A stretch of DNA of 64,000 nucleotides from Micromonospora humi (GCF_900090105.1 NZ_FMDM01000001.1:434001-498000), one strand, 5' to 3'; counted from the first letter of the stretch, positions 17,640 to 26,461 are shown. Translations and numbers: made by a program. Notes: generated from the letters alone by a model not told the origin.

Positions 17640-18812
17640 GTGACGACCACACCCCAGGCGGTCCGCAGGGCATCCCCGCGCACCCGCCGGAAGGCCACCC
17701 CGGCCGCCGCCGACCCGTCGGCCGGCCTGCTGCCGCAGTCCGAGCCGGTCCGGTTGCTGAACCCGGACGGCACCGCGCTGCCGCCCCGCGACGACTACCC
17801 CGAGCCGCCGGTCGAGACGTTGCGCGAGATGTACCGCCGGATGGTCGTCGGCCGCCGCTTCGACACCCAGGCCACCGCGCTGACCAAGCAGGGCCGCCTC
17901 GCCGTCTACCCGTCCGCACGCGGCCAGGAGGCCTGCCAGGTCGGCGGCGTGCTCGCGCTGCGCGACTCGGACTGGGTGTTCCCCACCTATCGGGAGTCGA
18001 TGGCGCTGACCGCGCGCGGCCTCGACCCGGTCGAGGTGCTCACCCTGCTGCGCGGCGACTGGCACTGCGGGTACGACCCGGCCGTCACCCGCACCGCGCC
18101 GCAGTGCACCCCGCTGGCCACCCAGACCGTGCACGCCGCCGGGCTGGCCTACGGCGAGTCCTACCAGGGGCGCGACACCGTGGCGCTCGCGTTCATCGGC
18201 GACGGCGCGACCAGCGAGGGCGACTTCCACGAGGGCGTCAACTTCGCCGCCGTGTTCAAGGCCCCGGTGGTGTTCCTGGTGCAGAACAACAAGTACGCGA
18301 TCAGCGTGCCGCTGTCCCGGCAGACCGCCGCGCCGAGCCTGGCCTACAAGGGCGTCGGCTACGGCGTGCCCAGCGAGCAGGTCGACGGCAACGACCCGGT
18401 GGCCGTGCTGGCGGTGCTGCACCGGGCGATCGCGCACGCCCGCTCCGGCCAGGGCCCCTACCTGATCGAGGCGCACACCTACCGGATGGAACCGCACACC
18501 AACGCCGACGACCAGACCCGCTACCGCGACGTCGACGAGGTCGAGGCGTGGCGCGACCGCGACCCGATCGCCCGGCTGGAGGCGTACCTGCGGTCCCGGG
18601 GCGTGCTGGACGACGCCGCGGTCGCGGCGGTCGCCGAGGAGGCCGAGGCGTACGCCGCGACGCTGCGCCGGCGGATGGACGAGCAGCCCACGGTCGACCC
18701 GCTCAGCCTCTTCGACCACGTCTACGCCGAGCCCACCCCGCAGCTGGTGGAGCAGCGGGAACTGGTCCGCGCCGAGCTGGCCGCGGCCCGCGACGAGGAG
18801 GGGGACGCCTGA
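17640..18812 (+). CDS. bkdA: Branched-chain 2-oxoacid dehydrogenase E1 alpha subunit
   Basis: A 390-residue thiamine-diphosphate enzyme subunit. The ThDP motif is IGDGATSEGDFHEGVNFAAVFKAPVVFLVQNN, and the phosphorylation-loop region TYRMEPHTNADDQTRYR is typical of the BCKD/PDH E1alpha type. With E1beta it decarboxylates branched-chain 2-oxo acids (or pyruvate; the family split cannot be proved by eye) and acylates E2. GTG start with AGGAGG eight bases upstream. It is the first gene of bkdABC. The N-terminal roughly 35 residues are basic and disordered. Confidence 0.92.
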   Translation: MTTTPQAVRRASPRTRRKATPAAADPSAGLLPQSEPVRLLNPDGTALPPRDDYPEPPVETLREMYRRMVVGRRFDTQATALTKQGRLAVYPSARGQEACQVGGVLALRDSDWVFPTYRESMALTARGLDPVEVLTLLRGDWHCGYDPAVTRTAPQCTPLATQTVHAAGLAYGESYQGRDTVALAFIGDGATSEGDFHEGVNFAAVFKAPVVFLVQNNKYAISVPLSRQTAAPSLAYKGVGYGVPSEQVDGNDPVAVLAVLHRAIAHARSGQGPYLIEAHTYRMEPHTNADDQTRYRDVDEVEAWRDRDPIARLEAYLRSRGVLDDAAVAAVAEEAEAYAATLRRRMDEQPTVDPLSLFDHVYAEPTPQLVEQRELVRAELAAARDEEGDA

Positions 18813-19816
18813 TGGCCGCCGTGACCATGGCGAAGGCGCTCAACGCCGCGCTCGCCGACGCGCTGCTCGACGACGAGCGGGTGGTCGTCTTCGGTGAGGA
18901 CGTCGGCCAGCTCGGCGGCGTCTTCCGGATCACCGACGGGTTGCAGGCCCGCTTCGGCGACAAGCGCTGCTTCGACACCCCGCTGGCCGAGGCGGGCATC
19001 GTCGGCTTCGCGGTCGGCCTGGCCATGTCCGGGCTGCGGCCGGTGGTCGAGATGCAGTTCGACGCGTTCGCGTACCCGGCCTTCGAGCAGATCGCCTCGC
19101 ACGTGGCGAAGCTGCGCAACCGCACCCGGGGCGCGCTCAGCGTGCCGATCGTCATCCGGGTGCCCTACGCCGGCGGCATCGGCGGCGTCGAGCACCACTG
19201 CGACTCGTCCGAGGCCTACTACGCGCACACCCCTGGTCTGAAGGTCGTCACGCCGGCCACCGTCGACGACGCGTACTCCCTGCTGCGCGCCGCGATCGAC
19301 GACCCGGACCCGGTGGTGTTCCTGGAGCCGAAGAAGCTCTACTTCGCCAGCGCGGAGGCGGAGCTGCCGGCGCGTACCGCGCCGATCGGCGCGGCCGTGG
19401 TACGCCGGCCGGGCACCGACGCCACGCTCGTCGCGTACGGCCCGGCGGTGCCGGTGGCGCTGGCCGCCGCCGAGGCGGCCCGCGAGGAGGGCTGGGACCT
19501 GGAGGTGGTCGACGTGCGCAGCATCGTGCCGTTCGACGACGCCACCGTCACCGAGTCGGTCCGCCGGACCGGCCGGTGCGTGGTGATCCAGGAGGCGCAG
19601 GGCTTCGCCGGCGTCGGCGCCGAGATCGCCGCCCGGGTGCAGGAGCGCTGCTTCCACGCGTTGCACGCCCCGGTGCTGCGGGTGTCCGGCCTGGACATCC
19701 CCTATCCCGCGCCGATGCTGGAGCACACCCACCTGCCCTCGGTGGACCGGGTACTGGACACGGTGGCCCGGTTGCAGTGGGACGACCAGCCCGACAACCG
19801 GTGGGTGGCGGCATGA
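18812..19816 (+). CDS. bkdB: Branched-chain 2-oxoacid dehydrogenase E1 beta subunit
   Basis: A 334-residue transketolase-like beta subunit: ALNAALADALLDDERVVVFGEDVG (ThDP Glu), DTPLAEAGIVGFAVGLA, EMQFDAFAYPAFEQI, VPYAGGIGGVEHHCDS and a C-terminal domain ending near GLDIPYPAPMLE. It completes the alpha2beta2 E1. Its ATG overlaps the E1alpha stop by one base (TGATG) and its stop overlaps the E2 start (ATGA), so the three subunits are translationally coupled. Confidence 0.93.
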   Translation: MAAVTMAKALNAALADALLDDERVVVFGEDVGQLGGVFRITDGLQARFGDKRCFDTPLAEAGIVGFAVGLAMSGLRPVVEMQFDAFAYPAFEQIASHVAKLRNRTRGALSVPIVIRVPYAGGIGGVEHHCDSSEAYYAHTPGLKVVTPATVDDAYSLLRAAIDDPDPVVFLEPKKLYFASAEAELPARTAPIGAAVVRRPGTDATLVAYGPAVPVALAAAEAAREEGWDLEVVDVRSIVPFDDATVTESVRRTGRCVVIQEAQGFAGVGAEIAARVQERCFHALHAPVLRVSGLDIPYPAPMLEHTHLPSVDRVLDTVARLQWDDQPDNRWVAA

Positions 19817-21264
19817 CCGACACCGTGGGGACCCGCGACTTCCTCCTGCCGGACCTGGGCGAGGGGTTGAGCGAGGCGGAGATCGTCGAGTGGCGGGTCG
19901 CGGTCGGCGACGTGGTCACCGTGGACCAGACCGTGGTCGAGGTGGAGACCGCCAAGGCCGTGGTCGACGTGCCGTGCCCGTACCCCGGTCGGGTCGTGGC
20001 GCTGCACGGCGCGGCGGGTGAGGTCCGCCCGGTCGGTCAGCCGCTGATCACCATCGCCGCGCTCGACGGCGGCGACGATCCGGACCCGCACGCCACCTAC
20101 CGCGAGGAGGAGCGGGCCGGCTCCGGAAACGTCCTGATCGGGTACGGGACCGGGCACGGCGTGCCGGGGCGGCGGCGGCGCCGACCTCGCCTGTCGGTCG
20201 CCAAGGAACCCGGCACACCGGCCCCCGCCAACCCCGGCTCCGGCCCTCCGGCCCCGGCCGGCTCGTCGGCCCGGACCGGCGCGGGGGTGGGGGCCGGCCC
20301 GTCGAGCCCGGCCGGCGTGCCCGCGTCGGTGGACCGGACGTCCGATCCGGTGCGGACCGGTGGCCCGGTCGCGGCGCCGCTGGTCATCTCGCCGATCGTG
20401 CGGCGGCTGGCGAAGGAACGCGGGGTCGACCTGGCGTCGCTGCGCGGCACCGGCCCCGGTGGCGTGATCCGCCGGGCGGACGTGGAGACGGCCCGGTCCG
20501 CTCCGGCGGCGCGGCTGGCGGCGGTACCGGACGCGCCGGACGCGCACGTCGGGCTCGTCCCGGCGGGCGACGGCGACGTGGTCGTGCCGCTCACCGGCAT
20601 CCGCAAGGTGATCGCGGACAAGCTGTCCCGCAGCCGTCGGGAGATCCCCGAGGTCACCATCTGGGTGGACGTGGACGCCACCGGGCTGCTGGAGACGCGG
20701 GCCACGATCAACGCCGCGAGCCCGGACGCGCCGGTGAGCATCCTGGCCCTGCTGGCCCGGATCTGCCTCAGCGGCCTGCGGAAGTATCCGCAGCTCAATG
20801 CGCGGGTCGACACCGAGGGCCAGCGGATCGTGCAGTCCGCCGGGGTGCACCTGGGCATCGCCGCGCAGACCGACCGGGGCCTGGTCGTGCCGGTGCTGCG
20901 CGACGCCCAGCGGCTCACCACCGGGGAACTGGCCGCCGCGCTGGCCGAGACCACGGCGGCGGCGCGGGCCGGCACGCTGCCGCCCGGGCGGTTGACCGGC
21001 GGCACGTTCACGCTCAACAACTATGGCGTGTTCGGGGTGGACGGCTCCACGCCGATCATCAACCATCCGGAGGCGGCGCTGCTCGGCGTCGGGCGGATCG
21101 TGGACAAGCCCTGGGTGGTCGACGGTCAGCTCGCGGTTCGCAAGGTGACCCAGCTCAGCCTCACCTTCGACCACCGGGTCTGCGACGGCGGGGTGGCCGG
21201 CGGGTTCCTCCGTCACGTGGCCGACTGCGTCGAACGGCCCGCCCTGCTGGTCGCGAACGTCTGA
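19813..21264 (+). CDS. bkdC: Dihydrolipoamide acyltransferase E2 (branched-chain)
   Basis: A 483-residue E2. It has one lipoyl domain (LPDLGEGLSEAEIVEW, lipoyl Lys48 in VETAKAV), a long Ala/Pro/Gly linker, a peripheral-subunit-binding domain (SPIVRRLAKERGVDLASL, GTGPGGVIRRADV) and a C-terminal CoA acyltransferase domain with the catalytic DHRVCDG. It takes the acyl group from E1 to CoA, giving isobutyryl-, isovaleryl- or methylbutyryl-CoA, precursors of branched fatty acids and polyketides. No E3 gene follows, so lipoamide dehydrogenase must come from elsewhere. A strong terminator follows. Confidence 0.93.
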   Translation: MTDTVGTRDFLLPDLGEGLSEAEIVEWRVAVGDVVTVDQTVVEVETAKAVVDVPCPYPGRVVALHGAAGEVRPVGQPLITIAALDGGDDPDPHATYREEERAGSGNVLIGYGTGHGVPGRRRRRPRLSVAKEPGTPAPANPGSGPPAPAGSSARTGAGVGAGPSSPAGVPASVDRTSDPVRTGGPVAAPLVISPIVRRLAKERGVDLASLRGTGPGGVIRRADVETARSAPAARLAAVPDAPDAHVGLVPAGDGDVVVPLTGIRKVIADKLSRSRREIPEVTIWVDVDATGLLETRATINAASPDAPVSILALLARICLSGLRKYPQLNARVDTEGQRIVQSAGVHLGIAAQTDRGLVVPVLRDAQRLTTGELAAALAETTAAARAGTLPPGRLTGGTFTLNNYGVFGVDGSTPIINHPEAALLGVGRIVDKPWVVDGQLAVRKVTQLSLTFDHRVCDGGVAGGFLRHVADCVERPALLVANV

Positions 21265-21271
21265 ACCGGGC

Positions 21272-21301
21272 GACCCCGGCCCCGCCTGCGGGGCCGGGGT
21301 C
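21272..21301. terminator. Terminator after bkdC
   Basis: A perfect 14-bp stem (GACCCCGGCCCCGC, 21272-21285, with 21288-21301) and a 2-nt loop lie between the convergent bkdC and rhodanese genes; it probably serves both. Confidence 0.75.
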
Positions 21302-21311
21302 CGGCGGAGTC

Positions 21312-21764
21312 TCAGCAGCCGCACGAGCCGGTGACGGGAACGGTCAGGTCGTCGGCCGGGCGTCGGGTGAGCCCGGACCCGGTCCGCACCGGGAGGCCCT
21401 CCCGGACCCAGTACTCGTAGCCGCCGATCATCTCCTTGACCGGGTAGCCGAGCCGCGCGAACGCCAACGCGGCCTTGGTCGCGCCGTTGCAGCCGGGCCC
21501 CCAGCAGTAGGTCACCACCGGGGTGCCGGGCGGGATGAACTCCGCCGCCCGCGCCGCGATCTCGGCCGTCGGCAGATGCGTGGCGCCGGGGAGGTGCCCC
21601 TGCCGCCAGGCCGCCTCGTCGCGGGAGTCGACCACCCGCAGGACGGCGTTCGCCTCCAGGTCGGCGTGGACGTCGCTGACGTCGGTCTCGAAGGACAGTC
21701 GCGCGGCGAAGTGGGCGGTCGCCGCCGTCGGCGACGCCGGTGGAACGGAGAAGGACCTCGACAT
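21312..21764 (-). CDS. Rhodanese-like domain protein
   Basis: A 150-residue single-domain rhodanese: LRVVDSRDEAAWRQGHLPGATHLP, active-site loop TYCWGPGCNGA (catalytic Cys in CWGPGCN) and KEMIGGYEYWVREGLPV. It ends in CGC, an unusual Cys pair that could bind metal or carry sulfane sulfur. It is divergent to a GATase/AraC regulator; in many genomes FtrA-like regulators sit beside such rhodaneses, which suggests the regulator controls it. Confidence 0.9.
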   Translation of the reverse strand: MSRSFSVPPASPTAATAHFAARLSFETDVSDVHADLEANAVLRVVDSRDEAAWRQGHLPGATHLPTAEIAARAAEFIPPGTPVVTYCWGPGCNGATKAALAFARLGYPVKEMIGGYEYWVREGLPVRTGSGLTRRPADDLTVPVTGSCGC

Positions 21765-21823
21765 GCAGTGATCATGCTCGCCGCCCGGCCCCGGGGACCA
21801 GTGGCGGGACCGTCGTCGCTCGC

Positions 21824-21829
21824 TAAGAT
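21824..21829 (+). promoter_or_regulatory. -10 box, leaderless start at 21836
   Basis: TAAGAT lies 6 nt before the ATG of the AraC-family regulator, with no Shine-Dalgarno sequence. Confidence 0.5.
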
Positions 21830-21835
21830 CCCGCC

Positions 21836-22834
21836 ATGCCCACCCCGAGCACCGCCGCCCGGACGGTCTCCGTGCTGGCCTATCCCGGCATGTCGGTCTT
21901 CGAGACCGGGATCGTCACCGAGGTGTTCGGGCTGCCCCGCCCGGAGTTCGACCGCGCCTGGTACGACGTCGTCCTCTGCGCCCCGCAGCCCGGGCCGGTG
22001 CCGGTCCTCGGCGGAGCCAGCCTGCACACCCCGTACGGCCTGGACGTCTTCGCCCGGGCGTCCACGGTGATCGTGCCCGGGGTTCCGGACGTCACCGCCG
22101 ACCCCTCGCCCGACGTGACCGAGGCCCTCCGGTCGGCGCACCGGCGCGGCGCGCGCGTCATGTCGATCTGTTCGGGCGCGTTCGCCCTGGCGGCCGCGGG
22201 ACTGCTCGACGGGCGCCGGGCCACCACCCACTGGCGCTACGCCGACCTGCTGCGCCGCCGGTTCCCCACCGTCGACGTCGACCCCGACGTCCTCTACGTC
22301 GACGGTGGGGACGTCCTCACCAGCGCGGGTAGCGCCGCCGGGCTCGACCTGTGCCTGCACGTCGTCCGGCAGGACCACGGTGCCGCCGTCGCCAACGCCG
22401 TCGCCCGCAGGCTGGTGACCCAACCGCACCGCGACGGCGGGCAGGCCCAGTTCGTCGAAGCGCCGGTGAGCACCGTCGCCGACGACGACGCGGTGGCGCG
22501 CAGCATGGACTGGGCGGTGGCGCACCTCGATCGACCCATCACGGTGGAGACGCTCGCCCACCACGCCCGGATGTCGCCCCGCACGTACCTGCGGCACTTC
22601 GCCCGGGCCACCGGCACCAGTCCGATCCGCTGGTTGATCAACCAGCGGGTGCAGGCCAGCCTCGTCCTGCTGGAATCCACGGCCGTCCCCATCGAGCAGA
22701 TCGCCAGGGCGGTCGGCTTCGAGTCGCCGATCACCTACCGGCACCACTTCGGTCGTGCCATGCGCAACTCTCCGGCGGCCTACCGTCGAGCGTTCCGCGC
22801 CGCCGACGCGCAATCGCCCGAAAGCGGCCAGTGA
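21836..22834 (+). CDS. GATase/DJ-1 domain AraC-family regulator (FtrA/GlxA-like)
   Basis: A 332-residue regulator: an N-terminal DJ-1/PfpI-like domain (SVLAYPGMSVFETGIVTEVFG, MSICSGAFALAAAGLLDGRRATTHW, with a Cys in the nucleophile-elbow position), then an AraC double HTH (ITVETLAHHARMSPRTYLRHF and QIARAVGFESPITYRHHF). GlxA/FtrA-type proteins sense small metabolites and activate neighbouring genes. The divergent rhodanese gene, 71 bp away, is the likely target. It is monocistronic, with a hairpin after the stop. Confidence 0.92.
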   Translation: MPTPSTAARTVSVLAYPGMSVFETGIVTEVFGLPRPEFDRAWYDVVLCAPQPGPVPVLGGASLHTPYGLDVFARASTVIVPGVPDVTADPSPDVTEALRSAHRRGARVMSICSGAFALAAAGLLDGRRATTHWRYADLLRRRFPTVDVDPDVLYVDGGDVLTSAGSAAGLDLCLHVVRQDHGAAVANAVARRLVTQPHRDGGQAQFVEAPVSTVADDDAVARSMDWAVAHLDRPITVETLAHHARMSPRTYLRHFARATGTSPIRWLINQRVQASLVLLESTAVPIEQIARAVGFESPITYRHHFGRAMRNSPAAYRRAFRAADAQSPESGQ

Positions 22835-22864
22835 CGAAAGCCCGGGGCGAACCCCTCGCGCGGT

Positions 22865-22893
22865 GCGGGCTCGCGCAGAACGGGTGAGCCCGC
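22865..22893 (+). terminator. Hairpin after AraC-family gene
   Basis: An 8-bp perfect GCGGGCTC/GAGCCCGC stem, extendable past a bulge, with a 13-nt loop, about 30 nt past the stop. Confidence 0.5.
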
Positions 22894-23028
22894 CACGCAC
22901 ATGCTGATCCGGTAACAGTCGACTCATTTCCTCCGCAGCCATTTCCGAGCAATTCCGCCGAAGGTGCCACACGGTGGTCCCGGGCCTACAGAATGTGGGC
23001 GAGGGGGTTCGGAAATGGGGGGCGACAT

Positions 23029-24300
23029 ATGTTTGTGAGGCGGCGACTGACGCTTTTCGCGATGACCGTCGCGGCCGCGCCGCTCGCGGTCGGCGCGTGC
23101 ACCGCCGGCCCGAAGTCGGTGGTGCGGCACGCCGAGGCGGCGCCGCCGTCGGTCACGGTCACGCCGGCCGACCGGGCCCGTGACGTGCCGATCAGCGCGG
23201 AGGTGGGCACCAGGGTCAGCAACGGCAAGGTGACCGGCGTGAAGCTCACCGACGACAAGGGTCGCCCGGTGCCGGCCCAGGCGCGCGAGGACGGTTCCGG
23301 CTGGGTGCCGGACCGCCCGCTGGCCAATTCCCGGACGTACACCGCCGAGGTGACCGTGGCCGGTGATTCGGGGAAGACGACGACACAGAAGACGACGTTC
23401 ACCACCATGGCCAAATCCACCAAACCGGCCGTCACCAGCGAATTGTATTTCCAGGACAACCAGACGTACGGGACGGCGATGCCGGTCGTGCTCGGGTTCG
23501 ACCCGCCGATTCCGGAGCAGGCGCGGGCGGACGTGCAGCGCCGGCTGTTCGTCAAGACCGACCCGCCGCAGCCGGGCGCCTGGTCGTGGATGTCCGACGG
23601 CAAGCAGGCCGAGTACCGGGCGCCCGACCGCTGGAAGCCTGGCACGAGGATCAGCGTCCGCAGCGCGCTGGAGGGGCTGCCCATCGGCAAGGAGGCGATC
23701 GGCGACGTCGACCGGGTGGCGACCGCCAGGGTGGGCCGGCAGGTGTCGCTCGACATCGACAACACCACCAAGCAGATGACGGTCTACCAGGACGGCAAGG
23801 TGCTCCGGAAGCTCCCGGTCAGCCTCGGCAAGCCGAGCACGCCGAGTTCCAGCGGCACCATGGTGATCATGGAGAAGCACGAGCACACCACGTTCGACAC
23901 CCGGGGCGAGCCGGACGGCGGCTACGTGGTCGACGTGGACGACGCGCAGCGGCTCACCTGGGGCGGTGAGTTCATCCACTCCGCGCCCTGGTCGGAGGGG
24001 GAGCAGGGCTACAACAACACCTCGCACGGGTGCACGAACGTCTCGGCCGCCGGCGCGGACTGGCTGATGGGCGTCACGCAGGTGGGTGACCTGGTGACGG
24101 TGAAGGGCACCGAGGTGCAACTCCAGCCGGGCAACGGCTTCACCGCCTGGAACGTCAGCTGGAACGAGTTCGCCAAGGGCAGCGCGCTGCCCGTGCCGGC
24201 GGGGTTGAAGCCCACGCAGAGCCCGACGCCGCATCCGGGGGCGGTGGCCGGCGGGTCCGCGCCGGCACCCACCCCGACCAGGAGCAACAGCGGCGGCTGA
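23029..24300 (+). CDS. L,D-transpeptidase lipoprotein (YkuD domain, Ig-like domains)
   Basis: A 423-residue exported protein with a lipobox (LAVGAC, Cys about residue 24). Two Ig-like beta domains (about 45-245, PSVTVTPADRARDVPIS...) precede a YkuD catalytic domain with HSAPWSEG and TSHGCTNVS (His333, Cys335 nucleophile). Such enzymes make 3-3 meso-DAP crosslinks in peptidoglycan, as LdtMt2 does in mycobacteria. The C-terminal roughly 40 residues are Pro/Thr/Ser-rich, probably wall-spanning. The ATG at 23029 has a GGGG-rich leader. It is monocistronic. Confidence 0.94.
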   Translation: MFVRRRLTLFAMTVAAAPLAVGACTAGPKSVVRHAEAAPPSVTVTPADRARDVPISAEVGTRVSNGKVTGVKLTDDKGRPVPAQAREDGSGWVPDRPLANSRTYTAEVTVAGDSGKTTTQKTTFTTMAKSTKPAVTSELYFQDNQTYGTAMPVVLGFDPPIPEQARADVQRRLFVKTDPPQPGAWSWMSDGKQAEYRAPDRWKPGTRISVRSALEGLPIGKEAIGDVDRVATARVGRQVSLDIDNTTKQMTVYQDGKVLRKLPVSLGKPSTPSSSGTMVIMEKHEHTTFDTRGEPDGGYVVDVDDAQRLTWGGEFIHSAPWSEGEQGYNNTSHGCTNVSAAGADWLMGVTQVGDLVTVKGTEVQLQPGNGFTAWNVSWNEFAKGSALPVPAGLKPTQSPTPHPGAVAGGSAPAPTPTRSNSGG

Positions 24301-24320
24301 TACCGGGGAGGAACGGCCAC

Positions 24321-24350
24321 GGGCCGGCTCGCGGGCACGCGGGCCGGCCC
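24321..24350. terminator. Terminator between L,D-transpeptidase and SMP-30-like genes
   Basis: A 13-bp stem with one mismatch (24321-24333 with 24338-24350) and a GGCA loop lie between convergent stops. Confidence 0.65.
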
Positions 24351-24359
24351 GACGCCGGC

Positions 24360-25379
24360 TCAGTCCAGGTCGACGCGGGCCACGCCGGTCGCGGTCAGGC
24401 TGCCCAGCCAGAGCTGCCGGCCGTGCTGCCGCACGCCGGTCACCATCGGGTACGCGCCGCCCGGCCCGTGCAGCGTCCGCAGCACCCGCCCCGCGCCGTC
24501 GACCAGCGCGACCAGCCCGTACCGGCGCGGCTGCGGCTGCACCGCCCCGGGCAGCAACGCGACGAGTTGGCGGACCCGGGGATGGGGCAGCAACCGCTCC
24601 ATGACCGGCAGCCGAGGGCTGGGCAGGGCGATCCAGTACGTCCCGTCGCCGACCGCGGAGACGTTGTCCGGGTATGCCGGCAGGTCGGCCAGCACGGTGG
24701 CCCGCCCGCCCGGCAGGTCCACCCGCAGCAGCCGGTGGGTGGCGGTCTCGACCAGCATGAGCGCCGACTCGTCCGGGGTGAGCGCCAGCCCGTTCGGGAA
24801 GTAGAGCCCGTCGGCGACCACGTCGGTGCGTCCGCTGCGCCTGTCGTACGCCAGCACCCGCCCGTTGGGCCGGTGCTCCAGCAGGTCCCGCTTCCAGTGC
24901 GAGAGCGGGAACCGGTCGGACGAGTCGGTGAAGTAGACGGTGCCGTCGCGGGCCACGGCGGCGTTGTCGGCCAGGTGCACCGGCGGCGCGGTGCCGGTCA
25001 GCTCGTGCACCGCGCCGGCCGGGTCGACGCGCAGCAGCCCCCGGTAGGCGTCGCAGACCAGCAGCCCGCCGTCGACCGGGTCCAGCTCGACGCCGAGCGG
25101 CCGGCCGCCGGTCTCGGCGAGCAGCGCGGGGCGGGTGCCGGGCGGGGCGTCCACCGGCCACCACCAGAGCCGGCCGTCCTCGTCGCCGCTGATCACCCGG
25201 CCGTCGGCGTCGACGACCACGTCCTCCGGCCCGTGCCCGCCGTCGGGCAGCGGCAGCAGGTCGGCCCGGTCCAGCCGGGTGTCGTCGGGAGCCCAGACCC
25301 CGGCTAGCGGCGGCGGCACCGTCGCCGGCTCGCGGACCGGGCGGATCAGCAGGGGGACGCGCGGGCGGGGGACGGCCAT
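24360..25379 (-). CDS. SMP-30/gluconolactonase/strictosidine synthase-like beta-propeller
   Basis: A 339-residue six-bladed beta-propeller. Repeated blade motifs include GPEDVVVDADGRVISGDEDGRLWWW, DGTVYFTDSSDRFPLSHW, LEHRPNGRVLAYD, LYFPNGLALTPDESALMLVET and GYPDN-like YPDNVSAVGDG. These are the calcium-ligand positions of the strictosidine-synthase-like/SMP-30 group. It probably hydrolyses a lactone or ester; the substrate is not predictable. There is no signal peptide. It is leaderless and monocistronic. Confidence 0.9.
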   Translation of the reverse strand: MAVPRPRVPLLIRPVREPATVPPPLAGVWAPDDTRLDRADLLPLPDGGHGPEDVVVDADGRVISGDEDGRLWWWPVDAPPGTRPALLAETGGRPLGVELDPVDGGLLVCDAYRGLLRVDPAGAVHELTGTAPPVHLADNAAVARDGTVYFTDSSDRFPLSHWKRDLLEHRPNGRVLAYDRRSGRTDVVADGLYFPNGLALTPDESALMLVETATHRLLRVDLPGGRATVLADLPAYPDNVSAVGDGTYWIALPSPRLPVMERLLPHPRVRQLVALLPGAVQPQPRRYGLVALVDGAGRVLRTLHGPGGAYPMVTGVRQHGRQLWLGSLTATGVARVDLD

Positions 25380-25385
25380 CGGGTC

Positions 25386-25391
25386 ATTGTG
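25386..25391 (-). promoter_or_regulatory. -10-like box, leaderless start at 25379
   Basis: CACAAT on the minus strand lies 6 nt before the ATG at 25379; no ribosome-binding site. Confidence 0.4.
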
Positions 25392-25548
25392 GCCCGCCCC
25401 CGGCCGGGTGGGGAGTCCGCGCGGCGTGTCCCGCCGCCGGGCGCGGGCGACGGGCGGCTGCGGGATGACCCTGAGACGGCTCGGGGTCGGCACCGGAAGC
25501 TACCCGGAACCCCGCCGCCGAGCAGCCGGAACTGTCGGTGGGCGGGGG

Positions 25549-25554
25549 TAGGTT
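25549..25554 (+). promoter_or_regulatory. -10 box, leaderless start at 25562
   Basis: TAGGTT lies 7 nt before the ATG of the STAS protein; no Shine-Dalgarno sequence. Confidence 0.45.
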
Positions 25555-25561
25555 TACCGGC

Positions 25562-25921
25562 ATGACGGACAGCGGCGACCGCTTCTCGGTGGTGATGGAG
25601 GTGCTCGACCACGCGGTCGAGCTGCGCCCGGTGGGTGAGATCGACATCGCCACCGTGTCGGCGTTCCGGGCCGCGCTCTGGGCGGCGCCGGCGCGCCCGG
25701 TGGTGCGCGTCGACCTGTCCTGCGTGCCGCTGCTCTCCGCCGCCGGGGTGCGGGCGCTGGCCGCCGCCCACCTGCGGGTCCGGGCCCGCGGTGGCGAGCT
25801 CGTGCTCGTCGACCCGGCGCCGGTGGTGGCCCGGGTGCTGCGCGTCACCGGCCTGCACCGGGTCGTTCCGGTGCGCGAGTCGGGCCGTGCCCGCGAGCTG
25901 CTGACCTGCGTCGCCGCCTGA
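25562..25921 (+). CDS. STAS-domain anti-sigma factor antagonist-like protein
   Basis: A 119-residue single STAS domain: VELRPVGEIDIATVSAFRAAL, VVRVDLSCVPLLSAAGVRALAAAHLRVRARGGELVLVDP. The Ser in PLLSAAGV is at the position phosphorylated by anti-sigma kinases in SpoIIAA/RsbV. It may release a sigma factor by binding an RsbW-like kinase, but none is adjacent, so the partner is unknown. It is leaderless, monocistronic, and followed by a terminator shared with the FKBP gene. Confidence 0.9.
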   Translation: MTDSGDRFSVVMEVLDHAVELRPVGEIDIATVSAFRAALWAAPARPVVRVDLSCVPLLSAAGVRALAAAHLRVRARGGELVLVDPAPVVARVLRVTGLHRVVPVRESGRARELLTCVAA

Positions 25922-25927
25922 GCGGCG

Positions 25928-25960
25928 ACCGGGCCGCCGACGCGACGCCGACGGCCCGGT
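25928..25960. terminator. Terminator between STAS and FKBP genes
   Basis: A 9-bp perfect stem ACCGGGCCG (25928-25936 with 25952-25960) lies between convergent genes. Confidence 0.55.
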
Positions 25961-25975
25961 GGCCAGGGGGAGCGC

Positions 25976-26344
25976 TCAGCGCACGCCGAGCAGGTCCACC
26001 ACGAAGACGAGCGTCTCGTTGGGCTTGATGACGCCGCCGGCGCCCCGGGCGCCGTAGCCCAGGTGTGGCGGGATGGTGAGCCGCCGCCGGCCGCCCACCT
26101 TCATGCCGATCACGCCCTGGTCCCAGCCGGCGATGACCTGGCCGCCGCCGAGCGGGAACTCGAACGTCTCGCCCCGGTTCCACGAGGCGTCGAACTCGCG
26201 GCCGGTCGAGTGGGCCACCCCCACGTAGTGCACGCTGGCCAGCTGGCCGGCGTGGGCCTCCGGGCCGTCGCCGACCGTGATGTCCTCGATGACGAGATCG
26301 GCGGGCGGGGCGCCCTCGATCGGGCCAACCTCGGGCTTGTCCAT
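25976..26344 (-). CDS. FKBP-type peptidyl-prolyl cis-trans isomerase
   Basis: A 122-residue single FKBP domain without signal peptide, so cytoplasmic: SVHYVGVAHSTGREFDASW, FPLGGGQVIAGWDQGVIGMKVGGRRRLTIPPHLGYGARGAGGVIKPNETLVFVVDLL. Active-site aromatic and Asp positions (Y, F, D, V-I, W) are kept, so it should be an active, FK506-binding prolyl isomerase. It is monocistronic. Confidence 0.95.
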   Translation of the reverse strand: MDKPEVGPIEGAPPADLVIEDITVGDGPEAHAGQLASVHYVGVAHSTGREFDASWNRGETFEFPLGGGQVIAGWDQGVIGMKVGGRRRLTIPPHLGYGARGAGGVIKPNETLVFVVDLLGVR

Positions 26345-26461
26345 GAGCGGGTCTCCTCGGTGCTGACGGTGCGGTCACCGTCGATCCTGCCGGATCGCGA
26401 CCGGCCGATACGCGCCGGTCCCCGCCTCGCCACCGACCTCGCCCGCCGGGGCGCACGACGA

